From: a virus | Reading direction: 5' to 3' (one strand) | IMG/VR virus record: IMGVR_UViG_3300008954_002830 | Span: 1 to 22,140 of that record | Length of the DNA stretch: 22,140 nt | The notes under the pieces: model-generated | Databases searched by the model: none | What the model was told of the DNA's origin: nothing | What the model saw: only the letters and a program-made list of their open reading frames with translations | Position numbers and translations under genes: made by a program | Shown: in pieces, positions 8,927 through 14,981 of the stretch | Layout: each line of letters starts with the position of its first letter | How positions within the stretch are numbered: position 1 is the stretch's first letter

Positions 8927-9187
8927 TTACACTACTTTCAATATATCATCATCAAACACAAATGTCAAATCTTTATTTGCTTTTTTAAATGGTATGTTCC
9001 ATTCTTTTCTTAAAATCTCAATCTCTTTTTGACATATTGGAGTGGCATGCCAACCTGAATATCCGGGCCAGTCAATACGGTTGCCTTTTCTTGGTTCAAC
9101 GATAATTCGTTCTAGTAATTTAACATGTATTGGTGAGATAGCATCCCCAGCGCGAGATTTAACTAAAACAATGTCACCTTTGGTCAC
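8927..9187 (-). CDS. Small SH3/KOW-like protein
   Basis: 86 residues. The opening TKGDIVLVKSRAGD is a beta strand with the GDxVxV pattern of small SH3/KOW barrels, followed by a basic segment (VEPRKGNRIDWPGYSGWHAT) and a charged tail. Start is GTG at 9187, overlapping the preceding TGA as GTGA; the ribosome site is weak, so translation is probably coupled. The last codons double as the promoter for tRNA-Asn, which may constrain its C-terminus. Function is unknown; other small GDxV-type proteins occur in this window at 10972-11229 and 19924-20187. Confidence 0.75.
   Translation of the reverse strand: MTKGDIVLVKSRAGDAISPIHVKLLERIIVEPRKGNRIDWPGYSGWHATPICQKEIEILRKEWNIPFKKANKDLTFVFDDDILKVV
8940..8968 (-). 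promoter_or_regulatory. Sigma70-type promoter for tRNA-Asn, TTGACA-N17-TATATT
   Basis: Minus strand. TTGACA (8963-8968) and TATATT (8940-8945) are 17 nt apart, inside the last 14 codons of the upstream gene. Expected start is near 8933, about 7 nt before the mature tRNA 5' end. It may also serve the 158-residue gene beyond. Confidence 0.8.
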
Positions 9188-9678
9188 TTTTCAGAAACTT
9201 TCGCTTGGTGACGGACTGGTGGTTTTTCATCAAATTGTCGCACATTTTTGACTAAATCTGAAGAACTTGCTAGTTTTTTGTCGCCGCCAATCCCCCACAA
9301 TAATTTAACACCCAACTGTTCGCAAACATCTTGCTCGGGGGTATTACTTCTTCCTCTATCACCACCATTCGCAAAAAAGTCCGGCTTGTGGCGTTGAATT
9401 GCTTCACAAACAGTACCATCGCTGTCGTCAACAGAATCAACCAAAATAACACCTTTGATTGCATTAAGAATTTCTGCTCTCGCTTTGAAATCCATAAATA
9501 CGAAACCCTTCTTTTCGAAAAGCCAATTATCCGAGTTTGCGATCACAATAACATCTCCGTGTTCTGCCGCTGCTCGAATTAAACGGATATGACCCGCATG
9601 CACTGGGTCAAAACCTCCGGAAACCATCACAGTAGGAGTCTCCTCTTCCTTATCAAATATGTCTCGATGAATCGCCAT
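9184..9678 (-). CDS. Cytidylyltransferase-like nucleotidyltransferase (HxGH)
   Basis: 164 residues. GGFDPVHAGHIRLI at 21-34 is the nucleotide-binding HxGH motif (His27, His30) of the cytidylyltransferase-like superfamily, followed by FEKKGFVFMDFKARAEIL, a charged substrate segment, and SSSDLVKNVRQF near the C-terminus in the place of the ISSTxIR motif. The pattern VMVSGGFDPVHAGH with ADGDV-like spacing resembles the HldE/RfaE second domain and GCT/FAD-synthetase relatives, which activate sugars or cofactors with CTP or ATP. Exact substrate is uncertain. AGGAAG precedes the ATG; start and stop overlap or abut neighbours. It could supply an activated sugar to the glycan genes, or act in cofactor metabolism. 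Confidence 0.88.
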   Translation of the reverse strand: MAIHRDIFDKEEETPTVMVSGGFDPVHAGHIRLIRAAAEHGDVIVIANSDNWLFEKKGFVFMDFKARAEILNAIKGVILVDSVDDSDGTVCEAIQRHKPDFFANGGDRGRSNTPEQDVCEQLGVKLLWGIGGDKKLASSSDLVKNVRQFDEKPPVRHQAKVSEK

Positions 9679-9679
9679 A

Positions 9680-9895
9680 TTACTTCCTCTTCTTTTTGTT
9701 TTTCTTGGGTTCTGATGGGTACCATGATTTTACTTTAAATCTCATGCCGTCGTCACCACATCGGTGAACCTTAACCAGCAGCTTATTATCAGTGTTCATT
9801 GATAATAGCACGGCTCTCTCGCTATCAGCTTCTTCGAATGTGTCAAAGATGCCTTCTTGTTTCCAAGTTTTAAATTGTTTTGTCTCTTCGGACAT
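9680..9895 (-). CDS. Small protein with basic tail, unknown function
   Basis: 71 residues, ATG at 9895 with AGGAG 6 nt upstream and a near-perfect promoter just before. It reads as a short acidic helix (TFEEADSERAVLL), a beta segment (KLLVKVHRCGDDGMRFKVKSWY), then a Lys-rich tail (KKNKKKRK). The tail suggests binding to nucleic acid or acidic partners. The compact pattern of a strand repeat before a basic tail is common in small phage proteins, but I recognise no family. It leads a transcription unit running to the nucleotidyltransferase and the tRNA. Confidence 0.78.
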   Translation of the reverse strand: MSEETKQFKTWKQEGIFDTFEEADSERAVLLSMNTDNKLLVKVHRCGDDGMRFKVKSWYPSEPKKNKKKRK

Positions 9896-9913
9896 TTAGG
9901 CTCCTATTTAAAT

Positions 9914-9942
9914 ATCTTAACCCTTAAGTGATGCTTTGTCAA
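9914..9942 (-). promoter_or_regulatory. Sigma70-type promoter, TTGACA-N17-TAAGAT
   Basis: Minus strand. TTGACA (9937-9942) and TAAGAT (9914-9919, 4/6) are separated by 17 nt. It sits in the 54-nt gap before the 71-residue gene, and its -10 is followed by an AT-rich start region and AGGAG. It starts the unit leading to the nucleotidyltransferase. Confidence 0.75.
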
Positions 9943-9949
9943 CTACTTT

Positions 9950-10849
9950 TTATAAAAAAACATAACCGACTTCAATAAGTTCGCCAGGATCTGGGGTAAA
10001 ATCTAAATATACTGTGTTTGTTTCTGGCAAATAATACCACTCTTCTATTTCTCGACTGTTTTTATAAACTACTATGCTATCAATTAGTGGAATCTTGGTA
10101 AGATTTATATAGTTAATCTCGCCAACTAAAAAAGTACTGTTTGAGAGCCATGTTGCCCAATCACTACAAATATCAATCGCGACTTTTCCATAATAAGCAA
10201 CTAAGTCGATATATTTATATCCAACTGATTGAACCCAAATAGCTTCACATTCGCCATTTTCGGGCTGAACAATTGCCACAACATCATGTTGGACCAGTTC
10301 AAACTTTTGAACCAACCAATCGTGAAATATATCTGTTGGAATTGATCCTTGTTCATCCTCATCTGAAATAAAAATTATTAGCTTGTCTGCGTCGTCTCTA
10401 AAAAAGAGTGTTCCTTCGGGTGTATTGGCTACAAAACCATACATGGATTCAAACCCTTCTTCTCTCCAATCTTCTCCAAGGGTATAGGGTGCTAAAAGAA
10501 AATCTATCGGATCCGATGTATAATCATATGGACCCGCGAAATAAGGCATCGTTAACCCAGAATTAATGAACCCAATTCTGTAATCTGTCGTGATTGCTTC
10601 GATGTCTTGTCGGAGGAGTTCTACACCAGTGCTAACCTGCTGATAATTGTCATTCATGGAGCATGATGTATCCAAAACGACTAAAACATCTAATTTCTCA
10701 GGGGGTGACGGTTGAATTAAAGAATCTATCGCCACCTCTGTTGGCTGTATCTCTTCTATGATTTCATATTGCATGCCATAATCTGGACCGCAACTTAAGA
10801 CTCCGACTAATACGCTTAATAACAATAATTTAAGTTTTTTAGTGATCAT
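9950..10849 (-). CDS. VWA-domain lipoprotein
   Basis: 299 residues from the ATG at 10849. An earlier in-frame ATG at 10897 would add 16 residues in front of the signal and is less likely. MITKKLKLLLLSVLVGVLSC is a lipoprotein signal with lipobox Cys20. Residues 53-64 (LDVLVVLDTSCS) hold the VWA metal site DxSxS (Asp60, Ser62, Ser64), and FISDEDEQG around 150-160 the later acid of this domain. VWA domains bind protein partners through a metal ion; proteins of this style, with lipid anchor and a LVVLDxSxSM VWA, are frequent in deltaproteobacteria. A surface or periplasmic lipoprotein on the host would be expected. In a phage it might block superinfection or remodel the surface (inference). It overlaps the Cys microprotein gene by 11 nt. 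Confidence 0.85.
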   Translation of the reverse strand: MITKKLKLLLLSVLVGVLSCGPDYGMQYEIIEEIQPTEVAIDSLIQPSPPEKLDVLVVLDTSCSMNDNYQQVSTGVELLRQDIEAITTDYRIGFINSGLTMPYFAGPYDYTSDPIDFLLAPYTLGEDWREEGFESMYGFVANTPEGTLFFRDDADKLIIFISDEDEQGSIPTDIFHDWLVQKFELVQHDVVAIVQPENGECEAIWVQSVGYKYIDLVAYYGKVAIDICSDWATWLSNSTFLVGEINYINLTKIPLIDSIVVYKNSREIEEWYYLPETNTVYLDFTPDPGELIEVGYVFL

Positions 10850-10979
10850 CGCAATCGCAAGGGGTATATCCGCAACATGGACATCGAAATTTTTCATCCT
10901 CTTTAATATCTAGTTTACTTGATAAGAAAGGAATTCTTTCCATTAGTGTCTTAATTTTTCTGATTATACGTTTAAGCAT
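10839..10979 (-). CDS. 46-residue CPCC zinc-ribbon-like microprotein
   Basis: A short frame with basic helical N-terminus (MLKRIIRKIKTLMERIPFL) and a C-terminus FRCPCCGYTPCDCDDH. Five cysteines at 33, 35, 36, 41 and 43 plus His46 form a compact Cys cluster like a minimal zinc ribbon. ATG at 10979 overlaps the upstream stop by 8 nt, and the stop overlaps the VWA lipoprotein start by 11 nt. A second ATG at codon 13 would give 34 residues and fits a transcript from the promoter that lies across the first codons. The ribosome sites for both are weak. The Cys-rich end makes a real gene likely. Function is unknown; regulation of the lipoprotein is one guess. Confidence 0.7.
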   Translation of the reverse strand: MLKRIIRKIKTLMERIPFLSSKLDIKEDEKFRCPCCGYTPCDCDDH

Positions 10980-10991
10980 TTTTCTTGTCAA
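10963..10991 (-). promoter_or_regulatory. Perfect sigma70-type promoter, TTGACA-N17-TATAAT
   Basis: Minus strand. TTGACA (10986-10991) and TATAAT (10963-10968), 17 nt apart. The -35 lies in the end of one gene and the -10 in codons 4-6 of the Cys microprotein. A transcript would start near 10956 and skip the microprotein's first ATG, keeping its codon-13 ATG and the VWA lipoprotein. Confidence 0.8.
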
Positions 10992-11229
10992 TTTCATCGG
11001 TACTGCTAAGCACTCGTTCTATATGACCCTCCGTCACATATCTAGTTTCTCCATCAACGTAAACCAAATACTTAAATTGAGTATAGGAAAAAGATTCCAA
11101 GAAATCTAAGTCATCTGCCTCAAGAACTTTCATTATTATGCCCGGGTTTTTTTTATCTCTTTGTCTCCGGCCTTTTAAAATAACAAGATCTCCTGGAGAA
11201 AGCTCATCTATTAGTTTTCCGGAAGACAT
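10972..11229 (-). CDS. Small SH3-like protein
   Basis: 85 residues. ELSPGDLVILKGR is followed by a basic turn (RQRDKKNPGIIMKVLEAD) and a C-terminal strand pair (KYLVYVDGETRYVTEGHIERV), the layout of small SH3/KOW-barrel phage proteins where GDLV opens strand 1 and IERV closes the fold. ATG at 11229 has AGGA immediately upstream (short spacing). An in-frame stop lies about 16 codons further up, so no earlier start exists. It is the first gene after the terminator and overlaps the Cys microprotein by 8 nt. Function is unknown. Confidence 0.75.
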   Translation of the reverse strand: MSSGKLIDELSPGDLVILKGRRQRDKKNPGIIMKVLEADDLDFLESFSYTQFKYLVYVDGETRYVTEGHIERVLSSTDEIDKKNA

Positions 11230-11292
11230 TCCTATTGTTCTTGTTTCGGTTCTAAAGGTTCCCCGATACTAAATACAAAAAGTACTCCCACT

Positions 11293-11340
11293 AAAAAACC
11301 TTCCTCTTATTGTAACTATAGTGTTAATATAAGAGGAAGG
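11293..11340 (-). terminator. Strong intrinsic terminator
   Basis: A perfect 12-bp stem (11299-11310 with 11329-11340), with a further TAAC/GTTA pairing inside the loop, followed on the minus strand by TTTTTT (11298-11293). It ends the transcript coming through the large lipoprotein and the 72-residue gene, and separates them from the VWA lipoprotein unit. On the + strand the stem is followed by A, so it acts one way. The whole 11230-11362 gap holds only this and an AT-rich leader. Confidence 0.9.
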
Positions 11341-11362
11341 TAAAAAAGTTTTTATTTTTTAT

Positions 11363-11581
11363 TTATCTGACTTTTCTGCGGCTTTCGATAGCTCGTTCAA
11401 TCTCTTCTGTGGGTAAATCCATAGATTCTTTTATGTCCCAAAGAGCTTGCTCGATTCTATCGTCAGATTCCTGTGTTAAGTCAGTTTTGATATCAAATAC
11501 TCTCATAATCTTTTGATCATTAAAATATCGATACTTGTTGCGATCGCGAATCGCTTCTACTCTATTTTGAAATCTATCCAT
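11363..11581 (-). CDS. Small charged helical protein, unknown function
   Basis: 72 residues, ATG at 11581 preceded by AAGGAGA. Almost fully helical and charged: MDRFQNRVEAIRDRNKYRYF, then DDRIEQALWDIKESMDLP and a basic end ESRRKVR. No Cys, no membrane span, no known motif. It follows the large lipoprotein by 15 nt and is followed by the strong terminator, so it is the last gene of that transcript. A DNA- or protein-binding role would be a guess. Confidence 0.72.
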   Translation of the reverse strand: MDRFQNRVEAIRDRNKYRYFNDQKIMRVFDIKTDLTQESDDRIEQALWDIKESMDLPTEEIERAIESRRKVR

Positions 11582-11596
11582 TTTTGTCTCCTTCGT

Positions 11597-13495
11597 TTAT
11601 TCCACCAAAAGTGGCACCATTTCTCCTGAAAATACTTGTGCATATATTGGCAAACCATCGGGACCTGCGGATAATGTCATCGATAGGTTAAATATCGACG
11701 CTCCACCCCAGCCTGCCGGCAATCCAGCCAAAGTCGATGGCGAAATGGTGAAGTTCCCACCATCATCAAGTCTACATATTACTTGCTCATCTCCGACCAT
11801 CGCAGAAAAGAAGACATCATCACCTGTGCTATTGCCATAACTTACCAATAGAGGCGTGCCATCCGCCGTCAGACCAGACGCAGAAAAGTATACTTGGTCA
11901 GGAACCGTTGCAAAATTTGCAACAGCCCAGGAGCCAAAATACGAGCTAAAGTCTCCATCGGCTTGAACGCTAATATTTTGTCCTTGCTTGAAATCCGGAC
12001 GATCTGTCGAAATGCGGTCTCCCTCCATTTCATGAGAATCCCAAACGTAAAAGGGCAGATTTCCTTCAAGACTTTTCTCCATTCGATAAGAACGATAGTC
12101 ATTTGAAAGTTCGACCCAAGTACCTGCTGAGCGGGCACTATCGGGAATACCAGGGAAAGCACTCTCTGGAAACATAGAAACAATTTCTTCATTGGTTCCG
12201 CTCCAGCACTCGCCTACCTCTAAGCTATCCCAAGGATTCTCGCAATATGAAGTTGGTCCCGGCGGCTCCCAGAAGACAGCAGAAATTCCATCGGCAGGGG
12301 CACTTTCAGGATCGTTGGCATCTACAATAGAATCATAGTTTCCAACATTAATTGCTCCCGCAAGTCGACAGACATCAATCTGAATGTCTGGGATTGGCTC
12401 ACAATCAGCCGCGGATGAACCTTCACTATCCATAAAGATAGTCCCCTTTGTCTTGTGCCAATCTTGACCACCCACAAAAGTGCGGCCGGTAAAATTGACA
12501 TAATCGCCAACCATGATGCTGCATTGATACTCACCATCGTCATTTGTAACCGCGGTGGAGGTCGTCTGACCGCCGGCACACGTCACATCGGCTCCACGTA
12601 CCGGAAAGCCCTGAAAGTCGATTACACGACCTTCTGCACACGATGGGACGAATCCCATATCGCAGTTCCACCACGAAAAGTGTGGAGCTTCAAAAACAAA
12701 ATACAACTGATCACCAGCGGCGCTGACTGTTCCAGTTGCTTCTTCGATCCAAGTTCCCTGGATAGGATCAAAAGACCATGTATTTTGAATATCGCCCGCT
12801 TCCATGTGGAGTCCGTCTGGAAGGCTCCCATTGGTGATTGGAATACGCAGGGTTGCTGGCTTATCCATGTCAATCGAAAGCTCTTGTCCGTCTTCTCCGA
12901 ATAATGACACATCAACCATTCCGTAAGAAACAAGCTGAGAGTCTCCACTATTAGAAATAGCAGACAAATCGCGGGGCGCGCCAGAAAGCTCATCAGTTGA
13001 CGGGTCAACATGAGTAACTTCCGCGGTCACATCACCATTATAACGCTGTCCTGTTGATTTGTCGGTGAAACTGTTAGGCTCGAAAGCTACAGTCGTGTTC
13101 TCAATGATGAAATAGGATTCGTCAAAACTTGAGAACGTCTCGACCCCATCAACCGACAGAAGCATTGCGTTGGATGCGACAGTTTCCCAAGTCATCAATG
13201 AAGTGACCTTATAATTAGACGCATAGCCGCGCTTACTAAACTTAAGCACGATATCGGATGCAGGCTGCACCTCTAAAAGAGTATACGAGCCATCGGCCGA
13301 TGTGGTTGTGGTGAGTTCGCCGGTCGATACTGATACATCTGCAAGAGGCGCGCCAGTTTCGTCAGTGACAAAGCCACCAATTCGACCTTGGGGGTCGAGG
13401 GGGGTGACGGCAGCGCTATCGCCGCTGTCGGGGGTGTTGTTGTCCTTGTTGCATGCCGGAACAAGCAACAAAGGCAATAAAATTAATCTATTCAT
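11597..13495 (-). CDS. Large surface lipoprotein with carboxypeptidase-regulatory-like repeats
   Basis: 632 residues. MNRLILLPLLLVPAC is a lipoprotein signal (Cys15) followed by a low-complexity DNNTPDSGDSA spacer. Residues 38-110 form a carboxypeptidase-regulatory-like Ig-type domain (GRIGGFVTDETGAPLADVSV ... ADGSYTLLEV), and a second, Cys-containing copy lies at about 285-345 (EGRVIDFQGFPVRGADVTC ... NDDGEYQC). Between and after are beta-rich segments; a Cys-rich region ends near 430. Such domains bind or display glycans or proteins on the outside. This reads like a host lipoprotein of a deltaproteobacterial type. The gene is clearly richer in G+C than its neighbours (37/60 in 12541-12600 against 21/60 in 15001-15060), suggesting transfer. 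AAGGAAGG precedes the ATG; a 40-residue membrane protein overlaps its start. Confidence 0.85.
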   Translation of the reverse strand: MNRLILLPLLLVPACNKDNNTPDSGDSAAVTPLDPQGRIGGFVTDETGAPLADVSVSTGELTTTTSADGSYTLLEVQPASDIVLKFSKRGYASNYKVTSLMTWETVASNAMLLSVDGVETFSSFDESYFIIENTTVAFEPNSFTDKSTGQRYNGDVTAEVTHVDPSTDELSGAPRDLSAISNSGDSQLVSYGMVDVSLFGEDGQELSIDMDKPATLRIPITNGSLPDGLHMEAGDIQNTWSFDPIQGTWIEEATGTVSAAGDQLYFVFEAPHFSWWNCDMGFVPSCAEGRVIDFQGFPVRGADVTCAGGQTTSTAVTNDDGEYQCSIMVGDYVNFTGRTFVGGQDWHKTKGTIFMDSEGSSAADCEPIPDIQIDVCRLAGAINVGNYDSIVDANDPESAPADGISAVFWEPPGPTSYCENPWDSLEVGECWSGTNEEIVSMFPESAFPGIPDSARSAGTWVELSNDYRSYRMEKSLEGNLPFYVWDSHEMEGDRISTDRPDFKQGQNISVQADGDFSSYFGSWAVANFATVPDQVYFSASGLTADGTPLLVSYGNSTGDDVFFSAMVGDEQVICRLDDGGNFTISPSTLAGLPAGWGGASIFNLSMTLSAGPDGLPIYAQVFSGEMVPLLVE

Positions 13496-13610
13496 TTTCC
13501 TTCCTTGTTAATAGTTGTTTGATATAGTAATCTTTAGTTATGTGGTGTCCTGCTAAAATACCGAACGTAAGTGCGGCCATTAGAAAACACATTTGTGAAA
13601 TAATTTCCAT
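13488..13610 (-). CDS. 40-residue single-span membrane microprotein
   Basis: A short frame beginning MEIISQMCFLMAALTFGILA, a hydrophobic span, then a basic tail GHHITKDYYIKQLLTRKENE. AAGGAA lies 6 nt before the ATG, a good ribosome site. The TAG overlaps the ATG of the large lipoprotein by 8 nt, the same coupling seen across the window. It has one likely transmembrane helix with the basic end in the cytoplasm. No family is recognised. Close coupling to a surface lipoprotein suggests the two work together at the envelope (inference). Confidence 0.72.
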   Translation of the reverse strand: MEIISQMCFLMAALTFGILAGHHITKDYYIKQLLTRKENE

Positions 13611-13623
13611 GTTGTTCCTTATT

Positions 13624-13836
13624 TTAATCGCTCAACAAATCGATAAGCTCTGCCTTCTTCAAGGTTGAATAACCCTTATGTCCTCGCTCTTTGGCCAAAG
13701 CTTTTAATTCTACCACTTTTAATCCGCTCAAGTCTGTAGCGTCCGGATCTGTGGTAGCACCACAAGCTGAAGCACATGTCACTTTTTTAGGTTGGTTAAG
13801 CTTAAAAAAATCCTTAAATCTATCTAAAAAACTCAT
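13624..13836 (-). CDS. Small protein with Rho-N/SAP-like module
   Basis: 70 residues. The first 20 are basic and aromatic (SFLDRFKDFFKLNQPKKVT), then CASACG and an Asp-rich linker, and 37-70 form a Rho-N/SAP-like helix-turn-helix module (LKVVELKALAKERG then HKGYSTLKKAELIDLL). These modules bind single-stranded RNA or DNA. The same module, with LKALAKER and KGYSTLKK identical, ends the FKBP gene 10 nt upstream. AAGGAAG precedes the ATG. A nucleic-acid-binding partner or paralogue of the FKBP is likely. Confidence 0.82.
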   Translation of the reverse strand: MSFLDRFKDFFKLNQPKKVTCASACGATTDPDATDLSGLKVVELKALAKERGHKGYSTLKKAELIDLLSD

Positions 13837-13845
13837 TTTTCTTCC

Positions 13846-14409
13846 TTAGTTGTTCAACAATTGAACAAGTTGTGACTTCTTAAGCGTTGAATAACCCTTA
13901 AATCTACGTTCCTTGGCAAGAGCCTTCAGTTGAGGAACCGTTAAACTTCCAAAGTCTATGGTACCATTGGTGGAGGTGTCAATTTCTACCAATTCGATAT
14001 CAAAACTCAACTCTTCGCCGGCTAGCGGATGGTTCATATCAAGCAATACTTGTTGAGCTTCTTCTTCAAGCGCATGAATTTTGGCCAAAAATGGGCCTCG
14101 GGGACCATTACCTTGGACGGTACCGCCCAGAATAAACTCAAAATCCGGGCCAAATGCTGCCATGGGGACCGGCTGAATTGCCTCTTCAATGCGATCGCCA
14201 TATGCTTCTGCCGGGGAAAGAGTGAATGACTTAGTTTCCCCCTCACTCATGCCCAAGACTGCGCTATTAAAGCCTTTGATCATGTTGCCAGAACCGACTT
14301 CAAAAGCCAACGGCTCATCGCGGTTATGAGAACTATCAAATTCTGTGCCGTCTGCTAATGTTCCGACATAATGTACTTTTACGTTGTTTCCAACTTCTAC
14401 TGTTTTCAT
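13846..14409 (-). CDS. SlyD-like FKBP peptidyl-prolyl isomerase with C-terminal Rho-N/SAP-like module
   Basis: 187 residues. The FKBP domain (1-65 and 121-143) has VKVHYVGTLADGTEFDSSHN, MIKGFNSAVLGMSEGE and the SlyD-type LLDMNHPLAGEELSFDIEL; the inserted flap domain spans about 66-120. SlyD proteins catalyse proline isomerisation and act as chaperones. SlyD of E. coli ends in a His/Cys-rich metal-binding tail; here that tail is replaced by a nucleic-acid-binding module at 153-187 (LKALAKERRFKGYSTLKK). ATG has AAAGGAAA upstream. It begins 24 nt after the tmRNA 3' end with no terminator between, so the two may share a transcript. A chaperone tied to RNA or ribosomes is a reasonable reading. Confidence 0.92.
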   Translation of the reverse strand: MKTVEVGNNVKVHYVGTLADGTEFDSSHNRDEPLAFEVGSGNMIKGFNSAVLGMSEGETKSFTLSPAEAYGDRIEEAIQPVPMAAFGPDFEFILGGTVQGNGPRGPFLAKIHALEEEAQQVLLDMNHPLAGEELSFDIELVEIDTSTNGTIDFGSLTVPQLKALAKERRFKGYSTLKKSQLVQLLNN

Positions 14410-14433
14410 TGGTTTTCCTTTTGTTTATGAAAA

Positions 14434-14775
14434 TGGTGGAGACGGCGGGAGTCGAACCCGCGTCCACGACAAGTCAAAATTCAAGTCATTCACAAGTTTA
14501 TCAGTTTTTGTATCCCCTAACTGAAAGGGTAGACAACTATAATCTAATGCTTATTGCCATATTGCATTAAATGGTTTTGATTTTTGCAACTTGTCTGTTG
14601 GTTTGCTTAGATTGGATTGAAGGCTCTAAGCGCCTCCCGATTATGCCGCTAGTGCGTAATCGAATGCAACGTTATCGTTGGCAGTTGTTTTATTTATAAC
14701 ATGGTTTAAGTCTTTGTTATCGTTGACTACTTGCACTATTCTTTCTTCTTATCCTGTCGAATCCGTTTCGTCCCC
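14434..14775 (-). ncRNA. ssrA: Transfer-messenger RNA (tmRNA)
   Basis: 342 nt. The 5' end GGGGACG pairs with CGTCTCC near the 3' end (six Watson-Crick pairs and the usual G-U at position 3), the signature CGGATTCGACAGG follows, and the T arm is GCGGG-TTCGACT-CCCGC before A-CCA. The tag is read from GCC at 14682. tmRNA with SmpB frees stalled ribosomes and marks the product for proteolysis. Its first 40 nt overlap the end of the 81-residue gene upstream. tmRNAs are known in some large phage genomes; otherwise this would be a host gene. No promoter of consensus quality lies directly upstream; a TATAGT lies about 25 nt before, and a full consensus promoter at 15272-15300. Confidence 0.96.
14641..14682 (-). 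other. tmRNA tag reading frame, ANDNVAFDYALAA
   Basis: Reading from GCC at 14682 gives ANDNVAFDYALAA then TAA at 14641. The AND start and the YALAA end are the normal tmRNA tag layout; ALAA at the end is the ClpXP/ClpA degradation signal in bacteria. The tag therefore looks functional and would mark proteins for host proteases. Confidence 0.95.
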
Positions 14776-14981
14776 TTTTTAAGTTTGTGTACTATAACGC
14801 CTGCTGGTGTGTGGTTTTCACCATCAAGCCATATAAGTATCTCATCTTTTCTTTTTTCTCTCTCGGAGAATTCAAAATCTATTGTTTTTTTTGCTTTTTT
14901 CATTGCAGCATCTTCAGTTTTGTGCCGGCTAACCAAATCGCCTTCAATATAATGTCCGTTGTATTTATAAAGTTTCCACAT
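14736..14981 (-). CDS. Small phage-type protein overlapping the tmRNA 5' end
   Basis: 81 residues: MWKLYKYNGHYIEGDLVSRH, then helix AAMKKAKKTIDFEFSEREKR, strand EILIWLDGENHTPAGVIV and a basic tail. The last 13 codons, including the tail GTKRIRQDKKKE, are the same bases as the first 40 nt of the tmRNA, so the tail sequence is set by the RNA. Start at 14981 has no good ribosome site and overlaps the preceding gene by 17 nt, so coupling is likely. The overall shape (short strand, EDAAMKKA helix, strand) fits small phage proteins. No family name. Confidence is moderate because of the weak start. Confidence 0.62.
   Translation of the reverse strand: MWKLYKYNGHYIEGDLVSRHKTEDAAMKKAKKTIDFEFSEREKRKDEILIWLDGENHTPAGVIVHKLKKGTKRIRQDKKKE

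Noticed and set aside
11869-13011. Other minus-strand frames inside the large lipoprotein gene
   Set aside because: They come from its higher G+C content, which removes stop codons; none has a ribosome site or a recognisable motif.
14736-14775. Placing the tmRNA 5' end further upstream to avoid the gene overlap
   Set aside because: The GGGGACG/CGTCTCC acceptor pairing and CGGATTCGACAGG fix the 5' end at 14775.
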